Positions 17,347 through 25,720 of a stretch of 64,000 bases of DNA are shown piece by piece (position 1 is the stretch's first letter; the number at the start of each line of letters is the position of its first letter). This stretch comes from Fontibacillus phaseoli (GTDB lineage: Bacteria; Bacillota; Bacilli; Paenibacillales; Paenibacillaceae). The notes beneath the pieces are model-generated. The model did no database searches. It saw nothing but the letters and a program-made list of their open reading frames with translations, and was not told the DNA's origin. The stretch spans positions 124,001 to 188,000 of the forward strand of contig NZ_QPJW01000007.1 of assembly GCF_003337355.1 (NCBI RefSeq). The letters run 5' to 3'. Made by a program: the position numbers and the translations under genes.

Positions 17347-18723
17347 TTACAGCTTCATCTCCGTCTTGATCCGGGCCACTTCATCATCACCCGGCTCCAG
17401 CTCCCCGTAGCGAGCCCGGTAATACAAACCGAGAAGGACATCGGCGGTTGACCGGCGTTTCTCCCAGTCACTTTTCCCGGACCGCGACTTGGAAACGGGC
17501 AGCTTGCGAATCTCCGCTTCCGTCTCCCGCGGTGTAAAGTGCGGCTTGAGATCGTATCCTTCGGCCTGCTCTGCCTTTAACATGCGCCGGTATAAATAAC
17601 GAATCCGTTCCCGGTTATCAGGGAGATCCTCCCAGCGTTCCCTTCTGCCGCGACGGGAAGAGAACGTCCCAAGCCACCCTCTCCATTTACTCATCCCCGA
17701 CTCCCACGCCTTCAGCGTAGTTTCTTCGTCAACATAAGCCTTATTTGACTTCTCCGTACTCGGCTGGCCCAGCAAGCTTAGGAGCCGGTCGATCCACCGG
17801 CGCCATATGCCGCCCGCGTTTTTGTATACCCAATACAACAGCGCCGCCAGCAAGGCGATAACCACAAGCGTACCGAATCCAAAAAACACGGCATCCAGAA
17901 GCTGTGACAGCCAGCCCGGCTCATGCGCCTCAGGCGGCGGGAATTCCATCGCCGGCGGCTGCACCGCCTCTTCCGGAACCAGCTTAGGCTCATCCGAAGG
18001 ACGGAACAGCCAACCGAAGATTTCACGCAACAGACCCAATAACACTCCGCCGGCCCAGCGCCCGGTCCCGGCCGCCAGCATAACAGCCCCAAGCACGATC
18101 GCTCCGATCCAGATCATGTTATGTCTCCGCAATCCTCGCGGTAGCGGATTTCCTGCCCCCTCCTCCGAAAACGTGCTGTACCGCAAATACATCATGTTGG
18201 CGGAAAATAACGCCCAGGCTAGGCAGAAAACGCCTGACCAGGTAACGAGCGGAACTGAGGCTGCTAACTGGGGAAAGCGCGGAAAAAAGATACCTGCAAG
18301 CAAATAACCGGCGATTCCGCTCCAATACAGGTTATTATGGCTTTTTCTCTTGGCGGAGGTAGTGCCCTGCAAAGCAAAAAACGTTCCTGCTAACATAAAC
18401 GGCAGAAATTTAAGTATTAGGCCTGTTCCCGATTCGGGAACAGCAACAACAGCAACCAGTACGGCAAAACCCGCACCCAACAGCAAAGACGCTGCGATCT
18501 GTTTCCAAAGCACCGGTAGACATGCCCGAACCAGCACACCGGCTAGAGATACGAGAGGAAAGGCGCATAGCGCCGGAAAACTCAGATACCCAGGCAATAC
18601 CAGGTAGGTATGCGCAAGTACGATTACCGGCAGGAAAAACGCGGTCTCGACAAGACACAAGCCCCACAGCACCAGCGACCTGGCGAAATAATTACGATCA
18701 AGACGGGCCGATTTCAAGTTCAA
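17347..18723 (-). CDS. Membrane protein with C-terminal DUF4129
   Basis: A 458-residue membrane protein. About six hydrophobic segments fill residues 10-230, then a proline-rich loop, one more helix (about 278-300; VVIALLAALLYWVYKNAGG) and a soluble C-terminus with the DUF4129 pattern (RIRYLYRRMLKAEQAEGY, HFTPRETEAEI, YYRARYGE). In many bacteria DUF4129 is fused to a membrane transglutaminase; no transglutaminase domain is seen here. TTG 18723 is chosen because GGGAGGTGATG lies just upstream. It is the last gene of the MoxR-DUF58 cluster, after a GNAT gene. Confidence 0.75.
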   Translation of the reverse strand: MNLKSARLDRNYFARSLVLWGLCLVETAFFLPVIVLAHTYLVLPGYLSFPALCAFPLVSLAGVLVRACLPVLWKQIAASLLLGAGFAVLVAVVAVPESGTGLILKFLPFMLAGTFFALQGTTSAKRKSHNNLYWSGIAGYLLAGIFFPRFPQLAASVPLVTWSGVFCLAWALFSANMMYLRYSTFSEEGAGNPLPRGLRRHNMIWIGAIVLGAVMLAAGTGRWAGGVLLGLLREIFGWLFRPSDEPKLVPEEAVQPPAMEFPPPEAHEPGWLSQLLDAVFFGFGTLVVIALLAALLYWVYKNAGGIWRRWIDRLLSLLGQPSTEKSNKAYVDEETTLKAWESGMSKWRGWLGTFSSRRGRRERWEDLPDNRERIRYLYRRMLKAEQAEGYDLKPHFTPRETEAEIRKLPVSKSRSGKSDWEKRRSTADVLLGLYYRARYGELEPGDDEVARIKTEMKL

Positions 18724-18771
18724 GTCATCACCTCCCCGATGAGAAATTTATAACGCGGATCGCGGCCAGAA

Positions 18772-19632
18772 TCATAATGTTATATACATCTCGTATAACG
18801 AAATGGAATCGCGTTGAAATCCATAACAGCTCAGAAACCCTTCCATCAGCGCGTTATTGGTCATGGAGATGGACATTTTGGCGAGGGCGAGTTCTTTGAC
18901 GGCCGTCTCCAGCAGCAGCGTCGCCGCTCCACGGCACCGGGAAGAAGGATCTACGAACAGGATGCTGATTCGTCCGGTAGAAGTAATTCCGAGGGTTCCG
19001 ATCCTTTTTCCATCATGAAAGGCACCGTAAAATACATAATCGCCCGACGATTGGATGTACTCCAGATCGTTCTGCCAGTTCACATGAAAATAGCGGTTGC
19101 TCTCGACCCCGGATTCGAAACTATCCCAATCGATCCGCGACACCGTAACTCCGCCTAACTTCTTGTCGCTTGCGGAATTCCGGTTGCTCATGTCATTTAA
19201 GCTGAAATAAGACAGATCGTACACTTTCGAATACCCCTGCTTGCGGTAAAAAGCAATCGCCCGGTCGTTCCCGACGATAACTTCCAACATCAACTGTCGG
19301 CATCCCTGCTTGACGGCCTCTTCCCGGTGCAGTTCCATCAGCCGTCCGCTGACCCCCTGACCACGCTCCTCCGGATCTATGGCCAGCGAGCCAAGACGCA
19401 TGGTGCGAATGCCCTCATACGTTTTGATACCGCCAAGGGCGATACCGATCGGCATGTCTCCGCGCAATGCGACGAAGGAATGCTCCCTCGCATTGCCCTC
19501 CGGACCAAAAAATCGGTCGGCAAACTGTTCCATCGTAAAATTAAATTGTATGATGTAATCGGAAAACTCGGTTTGAAATGCCGCGTGCAGCACATCCATT
19601 TCAACCTCCGTTGCGCGGTAATATTGAACCAT
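18772..19632 (-). CDS. Tandem GNAT acetyltransferase
   Basis: About 286 residues in two halves. The first is a clear GNAT domain with the acetyl-CoA loop LAIDPEERGQGVSGRLM and VGNDRAIAFYRKQGY. The second is a degenerate GNAT-like half with SILFVDPSSRCRGAATLLLETAVKEL. The substrate is unknown. A run of eight G (19644-19651) forms part of the ribosome binding site. ATG 19632 (MVQYYRAT) has the best spacing, with in-frame ATGs at 19638 and 19653. The gene interrupts the usual MoxR-DUF58-DUF4129 order. Confidence 0.8.
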   Translation of the reverse strand: MVQYYRATEVEMDVLHAAFQTEFSDYIIQFNFTMEQFADRFFGPEGNAREHSFVALRGDMPIGIALGGIKTYEGIRTMRLGSLAIDPEERGQGVSGRLMELHREEAVKQGCRQLMLEVIVGNDRAIAFYRKQGYSKVYDLSYFSLNDMSNRNSASDKKLGGVTVSRIDWDSFESGVESNRYFHVNWQNDLEYIQSSGDYVFYGAFHDGKRIGTLGITSTGRISILFVDPSSRCRGAATLLLETAVKELALAKMSISMTNNALMEGFLSCYGFQRDSISLYEMYITL

Positions 19633-19686
19633 TGTCATCGTCTCCCCCCCCATAATCTCTTGCCTAAAATATTACCGTCCCGGGAC

Positions 19687-20772
19687 TTACACGTGCGCGG
19701 TTTCCGGAATTTCCATCCATTCGATCCCGTTGCCATTCCGCTGCAGCAGTTCGGCCTGAACGCGAAGCTTCTCCCCTTGATGGCAAGAAATGATTAAGTA
19801 ATCGGTATCTGTTGTACCGGCCTCGACCGCTTCTTCCAGCAATCTCGACATCGACACGCTTCGATCCAGCATTACCCGGGCCAAGGTGCCCAACAGCCAT
19901 TCCAGTTGTCCCCCATCTCCGGACGGTTCAATTCGGATCGGGTCCCGGGGGCCGTCCATCAGCCGCCCATTGCACATCAGGCCGGTTTCTATGCCGTTTT
20001 GCAGCGCATAACTCGCTACGGAGGCGGCAAACCGGATGCCAAGCTCAATCCGCTCGGGTTCGAGAATATTCCTCCACATCGTCTCGCTCGTCTCTACGTT
20101 CAGGCAGATCACCAGCCGGTGGTCTGCCGTGTAATCGCGCTGATGTACCTGCATGTTGCCCGTCCTCGCGGTAGCCTTCCAGTTGATGCTTTTCAGCGCA
20201 TCGCCGGAACGGTATTCGCGAATTCCCGACGTCAGGAACGGATCCTCCACGATCCACCGCCGTACGGACAGTTCGCCGAGCCAGCTGTGGTTCGGAAGCG
20301 GAAATTCCTCCAACGCCAAAATCCGCGGATACACGAGCAGTTCGAGATTCAAGGTAAACTGCCTGACTTTTTTCACAATGCCTAATGGATCGCCCGTGGT
20401 CAGCGTGGCCGATTCCAGGCGGTATAGGCCGCGCCGCGGGCATGACAATTGATGACGCCGGGTGATTTGGCGGTACGGCCGAAGATAAAACAGGCTGATA
20501 TGATTTTGGTAAATATCCCCTGCATACACATCCAGATTTTTTTGCCGGCCGAACATGATTCCCGCCGCCATGCTGGACTCCAGCCGGAGCCAGGGCAGCG
20601 GCAGCGGCTTGGCGTTCGAAATGACCTCCACCATTTCCAGGGACTCCTCCTCAAACACGGCCGCCTTCGTGAAATACCGGGTATACTTTACATTCGTTAA
20701 GGACCAACGCTGATAGATCCTTGCCAATAGGAACAGTATCAAAAATACGGTGACGATAAACCAGGGGAGCAT
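19687..20772 (-). CDS. DUF58 domain protein
   Basis: A 361-residue protein with an N-terminal hydrophobic anchor (MLPWFIVTVFLILFLLARIY) and the DUF58 core SGIREYRSGDALKSINWKATARTGNMQVHQ (about residues 188-217). The C-terminal half is von Willebrand A-like. DUF58 proteins are partners of MoxR ATPases and are thought to act in folding or activating envelope complexes. It begins 3 nt after the MoxR stop, so the two are translationally coupled. Confidence 0.85.
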   Translation of the reverse strand: MLPWFIVTVFLILFLLARIYQRWSLTNVKYTRYFTKAAVFEEESLEMVEVISNAKPLPLPWLRLESSMAAGIMFGRQKNLDVYAGDIYQNHISLFYLRPYRQITRRHQLSCPRRGLYRLESATLTTGDPLGIVKKVRQFTLNLELLVYPRILALEEFPLPNHSWLGELSVRRWIVEDPFLTSGIREYRSGDALKSINWKATARTGNMQVHQRDYTADHRLVICLNVETSETMWRNILEPERIELGIRFAASVASYALQNGIETGLMCNGRLMDGPRDPIRIEPSGDGGQLEWLLGTLARVMLDRSVSMSRLLEEAVEAGTTDTDYLIISCHQGEKLRVQAELLQRNGNGIEWMEIPETAHV

Positions 20773-20775
20773 AAG

Positions 20776-21753
20776 TCAGTTCACCTGCTTCCCCTTCGCG
20801 GTCAGCAAGTCCTCCGTGGGCACCTCCGCTTCGGAGAGCACCTGCCGTACTATTGCCCTCTCCGGCGATTCTCCAACTTTAAGGCCGTGGCGCAGCAGCA
20901 GCCGGTGGGCCAGCACCGGAACGGCTACTTCCTTAATGTCATCCGGCGTGACGTAATCGCGTCCCCGGAGCAGCGCATAGCCTTGCGATGAGCGCAGCAG
21001 GGCGCCGCTGGCCCGCGGGCTTGCGCCTAATCTGACCTCCGGATGCTTGCGCGTCGCTTCGGTAATCCGGACGATGTAACCGAGGAGGTCTTGCGGTACA
21101 TGCACTTCCGCCGCGCAGCGCTGGGCGGAAGCTATTTCTTCGCACGTCGCCACGGGCGAAAGCCCCTCCAACGGATTTCGAAGGCGAAACCGCTGAAGGA
21201 TATCCACCCCTTCTTCAAAGGTAGGATAGCCCATGGAGATTCGCATCAGGAACCGGTCGAGCTGGGCTTCAGGCAGCGGAAACGTTCCCTGATTGTCGAT
21301 CGGGTTCTGGGTGGCCATGACGAAGAAAGGAGCCTCGAGTTTGTGGGTAACCCCGTCAATCGTCACCTGGCGTTCTTCCATACATTCCAGCAGGCTCGAC
21401 TGCGTGCGCGGTGTGGCCCGGTTGATTTCGTCGGTCAGCAGAACATGAGTGAAAAGCGGGCCGGGGCGAAATTCAAAGTCGCCGTTCTTCTGATTATAAA
21501 AATTGATTCCGCTCAAATCGGAAGGGAGCAAATCGGGCGTAAACTGAACCCGTTTGAAAGTCCCGTCCAGCGAGCGGGCAAGCGCCTTGGCCAGCAAGGT
21601 TTTTCCGGTGCCGGGCACATCCTCCAGAAGGACATGTCCATTGCCTAGCAGCGAGGCCAACAGCAGCTCTATCACTTCTTTTTTCCCTACCACGACCTCT
21701 TCGATATTTCGGCAAAGCCTCCCGGCTACGTCCATCGCATTCTGCATATTCAT
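20776..21753 (-). CDS. MoxR-type AAA+ ATPase
   Basis: A 325-residue ATPase with Walker A LLEDVPGTGKTLLAKALA (about residues 37-54), Walker B HVLLTDEINRA, sensor 1 FVMATQNPIDNQGTFPLPEAQLDRF and the C-terminal lid. MoxR proteins act as chaperones for partner protein complexes. It heads a cluster with DUF58, GNAT and DUF4129 genes on the minus strand. A weak AAAGGCGG element lies upstream of ATG 21753. Confidence 0.92.
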   Translation of the reverse strand: MNMQNAMDVAGRLCRNIEEVVVGKKEVIELLLASLLGNGHVLLEDVPGTGKTLLAKALARSLDGTFKRVQFTPDLLPSDLSGINFYNQKNGDFEFRPGPLFTHVLLTDEINRATPRTQSSLLECMEERQVTIDGVTHKLEAPFFVMATQNPIDNQGTFPLPEAQLDRFLMRISMGYPTFEEGVDILQRFRLRNPLEGLSPVATCEEIASAQRCAAEVHVPQDLLGYIVRITEATRKHPEVRLGASPRASGALLRSSQGYALLRGRDYVTPDDIKEVAVPVLAHRLLLRHGLKVGESPERAIVRQVLSEAEVPTEDLLTAKGKQVN

Positions 21754-21815
21754 GTAATGAAGACACCGCCTTTATAAAGGTATGTAATTTCCAACAATAT
21801 CTAGTTCATCATATC

Positions 21816-21845
21816 AAAAAGCCCGCCAGGTTTATAGCGGGCTTA
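21816..21845 (-). terminator. Terminator of the P-loop ATPase gene
   Basis: An 8-bp stem AAGCCCGC / GCGGGCTT; on the minus strand it is followed by T5. It lies between the ATPase gene stop and the MoxR start. Confidence 0.8.
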
Positions 21846-21879
21846 TCACGTATACTTCATTCCGTAAAGGTATGAATAA

Positions 21880-22992
21880 TTAATAGAGTGAACTAATTTG
21901 TTGCGCTTCCGCCGCCTCAGCGATTTCACCTTTTAAAGCATTCAGGAGTTTTGATAGGATGGTTCCGTCAGCGGCTTCCAGGTATATGGCTTCCAACCTG
22001 TCCACGGCCTGCTTGACTTCGGCCAGGAGCGAAATCGACCGTTTCATCGAAGCCGTATAACGCTCCTTGATGCCATCGATGGCATCGGTATACTTCTCGT
22101 CTGTCCCCGGAGTAATCGCCAGTTCATAGACGTCGAGGATGCTGTCTCCTTCCCGGACCGGAAAATGCTCATGCGGGGCCGTGCTGTCGAAAATCGCCAG
22201 GCTGAGTTCCGGAAAGATCAGCATATCCAGGCTGTTCGGGTCAAACCCGCAATGATATATTTCCGTGTCGATTCCCCGTTCGGCGGCCAAGCCGGCCAGT
22301 TTGCGGAACAAGGTCGATTTTCCCGATCCCGGACGGCCTTTCACAAAGATGCGCGTATCCAGACGGTCGGTCAAATTGGGTACATAATCAACCGCCCCCC
22401 GCCAGGTAGCCGCCCCGAGAAAGCGGTGCTTCACCCGCGCCTGCTTGCCCTCTTTTTGCTGCGGCTTCAAGTAAGTATCGGACCAGTCCAGGGCTAACCG
22501 ATCCATCTTTTCGCGATCCAGATTGTCGATATAGAATTTCTCCCATTCATCGTGAATCCGCAGCGTGCTCAAGAATGTGGCATAGGCTTGCGCATAAAGA
22601 TCCGCGATTTCCTTCTCCAACGCTTGAATTTGATCTTCGTCCTCAGCCAGCTTTTCCCGCCCGAGCACTTCGTCCAAATGAATGAACGATACTTTTGCTC
22701 CTGCCGGGCTTGTATTTTCAGACCAAAACGCGCCGTCCACAACCGCGACTGACAGATCTTCGATTACGATCGCCTCCAGCAAATCGCTGTCCAATGGATG
22801 GTGAATCAGCTGTAAATTCCACTTTCGCCTTTCCCACTCCGAGGCCAATCGGCCCAACGCTTCCGCCGTTCCCCCCGGATAACCCTGAATAACGTATAGG
22901 GTTTCAACGTCCTCAAACAACGAATCCGTAAGGCTGTACAAGCCTGCCGCCGTATTACCGCGCGCAAAATAATGAAGCTCCCGTTCTGACAT
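21880..22992 (-). CDS. PRK06851-like P-loop ATPase
   Basis: About 370 residues. A Walker A motif FVKGRPGSGKSTLFRKLAG lies near residues 215-235 and an acidic strand LSLAIFDSTAPHE later. The N-terminal half carries a degenerate second nucleotide-binding fold (TLYVIQGYPGGTAEALG; no Lys-Ser/Thr). This two-lobe layout fits the conserved Firmicutes family of unknown function labelled PRK06851. ATG 22992 (MSERELHYF) is chosen for its spacing from GGGAG; TTG 23001 is possible. It is a single gene with its own terminator. Confidence 0.7.
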   Translation of the reverse strand: MSERELHYFARGNTAAGLYSLTDSLFEDVETLYVIQGYPGGTAEALGRLASEWERRKWNLQLIHHPLDSDLLEAIVIEDLSVAVVDGAFWSENTSPAGAKVSFIHLDEVLGREKLAEDEDQIQALEKEIADLYAQAYATFLSTLRIHDEWEKFYIDNLDREKMDRLALDWSDTYLKPQQKEGKQARVKHRFLGAATWRGAVDYVPNLTDRLDTRIFVKGRPGSGKSTLFRKLAGLAAERGIDTEIYHCGFDPNSLDMLIFPELSLAIFDSTAPHEHFPVREGDSILDVYELAITPGTDEKYTDAIDGIKERYTASMKRSISLLAEVKQAVDRLEAIYLEAADGTILSKLLNALKGEIAEAAEAQQISSLY

Positions 22993-23131
22993 TTCCGCCA
23001 AAACTCCCTTCCCGAAACCGGTAGTTGAATACCTTACACCTTATGCGAGATTCGCATGCAGTGTGTTTGCCTATATTTCAGGGAGTTGGAATTTTCGAAA
23101 GTTCACTTCTCATTCAAGGGAAGATACCGGA

Positions 23132-23440
23132 TTACCGTGTCAGCCACCGATGCAGATCCACTACGGACCGCAGCGCGTACTCCTTGCGGATCGGGATTCC
23201 GTTTTCCAGAACGATCAAACAGGGAACGCTGGCGATCTGCCATTTGTCCCGCAAAACGGGAGTAAAATTAATGTTCATCTTCAACACCGGGACCGGAGCC
23301 CCCGTATCTTCCACAATCTCCAGCATCCGCTCCGCCAGCCGACAAGTCCCGCACAAAGGAGTGTGGAAAAAGAGCGCCTCCTTACCTTCCGATGCATCTA
23401 GCCGGTGAAGAAGCTCTCGTTCCGTGATTTCCTGAAGCAT
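23132..23440 (-). CDS. Thioredoxin-like protein
   Basis: A 102-residue thioredoxin fold with active site CGTC (residues 30-33; FFHTPLCGTCRLAERML) and the cis-proline loop IASVPCLIVLENG. The Cys-Gly-Thr-Cys site differs from the classical CGPC. A GGAGGGAGG site precedes ATG 23440. There is no signal peptide, so it is a cytosolic thiol redox protein. Confidence 0.85.
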   Translation of the reverse strand: MLQEITERELLHRLDASEGKEALFFHTPLCGTCRLAERMLEIVEDTGAPVPVLKMNINFTPVLRDKWQIASVPCLIVLENGIPIRKEYALRSVVDLHRWLTR

Positions 23441-23517
23441 GGGCCTCCCTCCTTTCTTTCCTTTAAGTAACTATATCACAAGGATCAGGAGGAATAAGCC
23501 GCCGCCAAGCCAAGAAA

Positions 23518-23557
23518 AAGAGCACTACCGATAAACGATAACCTCGGTGGTGCTCTT
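23518..23557 (-). terminator. Terminator-like hairpin downstream of the VOC gene
   Basis: A 13-bp stem (one T-G pair) with a 14-nt loop; a T-rich tract follows on the minus strand. It is preceded by three palindromic repeats, so the VOC transcript would carry about 230 nt of repeat RNA before it. Confidence 0.6.
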
Positions 23558-23576
23558 CTTCTTTGTAAGGCTCAAT

Positions 23577-23763
23577 TTAACTGGAAAACCTACAGTTATA
23601 TTCGCTGAAAGTGCTCCCAAGGGACAACTAACTGGAAAAACTACAGTTAATTTTACGGTTTTCCCTCAGAAGAGGCTCAATTCTGCGAAATATATGGAGG
23701 TTTTCCATTTAATTAAGCTCATGGGACTATCGAGACAAAATTAACTGTAGGAAATCCAGTTAC
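23577..23763. repeat. Three copies of a 23-bp interspersed palindrome
   Basis: Copies at 23577-23599, 23628-23650 and 23741-23763 share TTAACTGgAaaaCcTACAGTTA. The first two read in one direction and the third in the other. Arms TTAACTG and CAGTTAA are complementary. Four more copies lie at 63347-63533. There is no gene in 23441-23781. Confidence 0.8.
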
Positions 23764-23781
23764 TTGGTTACTCCTTACCCC

Positions 23782-24213
23782 TTACTCCTTGCTCCCTCCG
23801 GTAAATACAAGAAAAGTAACGCCGAATTTATCCGTGACAATTCCGTAGGCCGGACTGAAATAAATAGGTGCCAAGGGAAGCTTCACCTGTCCGCCGCCCA
23901 CCTGCAATTGATCAAAAATCTCTCTCGCTTGTTCCGCCTCCGCAAGTGTGATGCAAACCGTAACCTGATTGCCCTGTTGAAGCAGTTCGCCGGGGTCCGT
24001 ATCAGCCACGAACAATTGCGATTCGCCGATTTTCAAGACGGAATGGGCAATCCGCTTGCCGTCCGGCCCATTCAAAAGCTCTTCCGAGGGATTCGGCATC
24101 TCGCCGAACGTTTGCTTAAACAGGACTTTGGCGCCAAACACGGACTCATAAAACGAAATGGCCTCCGCCGCGTTTCCATCCATCATTAAAAAGGGGGTTA
24201 ATATCATATTCAT
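23782..24213 (-). CDS. VOC superfamily (PhnB/glyoxalase-like) protein
   Basis: A 143-residue protein of the PhnB-like VOC group: TPFLMMDGNAAEAISFYESVFGAKV at the N-terminus, HSVLKIGESQLFVADT in the middle, and the C-terminal YGIVTDKFGVTFLVF strand. Members may bind or modify small molecules; no substrate can be assigned. It is divergent from a WYL-domain regulator, and the GTGACAA-N3-TTGTCAC palindrome between them suggests control by that regulator. Confidence 0.85.
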   Translation of the reverse strand: MNMILTPFLMMDGNAAEAISFYESVFGAKVLFKQTFGEMPNPSEELLNGPDGKRIAHSVLKIGESQLFVADTDPGELLQQGNQVTVCITLAEAEQAREIFDQLQVGGGQVKLPLAPIYFSPAYGIVTDKFGVTFLVFTGGSKE

Positions 24214-24300
24214 CGTAACTTCGCCTCTTTCTTCTAGAGTTTATCCTCCGCCACCTGCCATCATCTCGGCTGGACTTGGTTCCCATTGTAAGTCATAATA

Positions 24301-24317
24301 GTGACAACTATTGTCAC
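24301..24317. promoter_or_regulatory. Operator-like palindrome in the VOC/WYL divergent promoter
   Basis: GTGACAA and TTGTCAC arms flank a 3-nt centre, a perfect 7-bp inverted repeat. It lies 32 nt before the regulator start and 88 nt from the VOC start, so autoregulation plus control of the VOC gene is plausible. Confidence 0.55.
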
Positions 24318-24348
24318 AAATAAAAAATAATTTTAGGTTGGGATTAGC

Positions 24349-25293
24349 ATGTCCAAATCCAAGCGTTTAATGGAATTGATGATGACAGTGAACCGGAAAC
24401 GAAAATTTACGGTCAGGGAGCTAGCCGACGAATTCGGCGTATCTACGAGAACGATCTTAAGGGATTTACAGGAACTGAGCGAGCTTGGCGTCCCGCTGTA
24501 TTCCGAGGTTGGTCCTCACGGCGGATACCAGGTGCTGAACGAAAGGGTCTTGCCCCCCATCGCCTTTACGGAAGAAGAGTCGGTCGCTATCTTTTTCGCC
24601 AGCCATGCCCTTCGTCATTACTCCTTTCTCCCATTCGAAACGGAAGCTTCCTCGGCTCTCAGCAAATTCTACAACTTCATGCCCGGAGATGTCCGCGACC
24701 GGATCGACGAGATGAAAAACCGGGTTGATTTCGTAACCCCGCAAAGACAATCTTCGTTCCCGCATTTGGGCGTATTGCTGGACGCAGCGGTGCGGCAGCA
24801 GGTTGTCCGTATCAAATACGAATCAAAGGAAGATTCTGCTTGCCGGGACATCCAGCCGGTCGGCATCTACGCCAGCGGGGGCCTCTGGTATTGTCCGGCC
24901 TACTGCTTCCGGCGCGAGGATTTCCGGTTGTTCCGGTGCGACCGCATCTTGTCGGCTGCGGCTCTTCCAGTCGTGGAGCCCTTGGATCTTCGCCGCGTCA
25001 ATCTGGCAAATTGGGAAGAGCATATCCGCTCCAAGCGCCATAATGCCGAATGCTATGTGGAACTAAGCAAACTGGGAGTGGAGCTGTGCGAAGCCGAGTT
25101 GTCCCGCCGGGTCCCGATGCATGTCCGGGAGGACGGGTCCGGTTATTTGGAAGGAACGATTCCGCTGGGAGAGATTCCTTTTCTGGCAAGGTTTTTTATC
25201 GGACTGGGCCGGGAAGCCACGGTCAAGCAGCCGCCCCTGCTGGTGGAGGAAATGAAGAAATTGCTGTCCGAATTGTTGGGCAGATATGAATAG
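24349..25293 (+). CDS. YafY-type HTH/WYL-domain transcriptional regulator
   Basis: A 314-residue regulator with an N-terminal DeoR-like HTH (KFTVRELADEFGVSTRTILRDLQELSELGVPL, residues 18-49) followed by the GPHGGYQV wing. A WYL domain (about 140-225; IKYESKEDSACRDIQPVGIYASGGLWYCPAYCF) and a C-terminal WCX-like extension complete it. WYL proteins sense small ligands or nucleic acids. It is divergent from a VOC gene with a shared palindrome. Confidence 0.88.
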   Translation: MSKSKRLMELMMTVNRKRKFTVRELADEFGVSTRTILRDLQELSELGVPLYSEVGPHGGYQVLNERVLPPIAFTEEESVAIFFASHALRHYSFLPFETEASSALSKFYNFMPGDVRDRIDEMKNRVDFVTPQRQSSFPHLGVLLDAAVRQQVVRIKYESKEDSACRDIQPVGIYASGGLWYCPAYCFRREDFRLFRCDRILSAAALPVVEPLDLRRVNLANWEEHIRSKRHNAECYVELSKLGVELCEAELSRRVPMHVREDGSGYLEGTIPLGEIPFLARFFIGLGREATVKQPPLLVEEMKKLLSELLGRYE

Positions 25294-25351
25294 GCATAAA
25301 AAAACTGCCCGAATTCGGGCATTCCCTAAAGCTGGCGCAGTTATTTCTAGC

Positions 25352-25651
25352 TCAATGCCCCCGCCGTAACAATGACTGATATGACGCATTCACGTTCAAA
25401 GGCGCCGTCGGGACGCCGTTTGGGTCAAAGATCACGTTCCGCGAGGCGTCCAGCATCGTCCCATTGAACTCAAACCTTGGCAGCTCGGTGATTTCGAAGC
25501 TTTTCTCCGCTTTCGCATGTTCCGCAAAACAGGCCCAGGCGCGGTAAAAGTGGATCTTCTGATCGTATTGGATCCGGCCCCCGTTTCCCGACTGTGAATC
25601 TATGCCGAGGATCCCGGCCAGTTCCGTAAATTGTAATTTGAGCAATGTCAT
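25352..25651 (-). pseudogene. Fragment resembling GH20 beta-N-acetylhexosaminidase
   Basis: A 99-codon frame whose middle looks like the junction of the N-terminal and catalytic domains of Firmicutes GH20 enzymes: GGRIQYDQKIHFYRAWACFAEHAK, then ELPRFEFNGTMLDASRN. The last motif marks the start of the GH20 barrel, but the sequence then diverges and ends about 27 residues later, so no active site is present. It is probably a decayed remnant of a hexosaminidase gene. The similarity is from memory of the family and needs a search. It lies beside an AraC regulator with no good ribosome binding site. Confidence 0.45.
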
Positions 25652-25720
25652 AAATATTTTTAGCTCCGTCTGTCGTCAGTCCCGCTATGCCCGTTTTGAT
25701 CCATGACATCTATTTGATAA

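Noticed and set aside
25470..25709. A 79-codon minus-strand frame overlapping the GH20-like fragment
   Set aside because: No motifs, and it overlaps the better supported frame; most likely chance.
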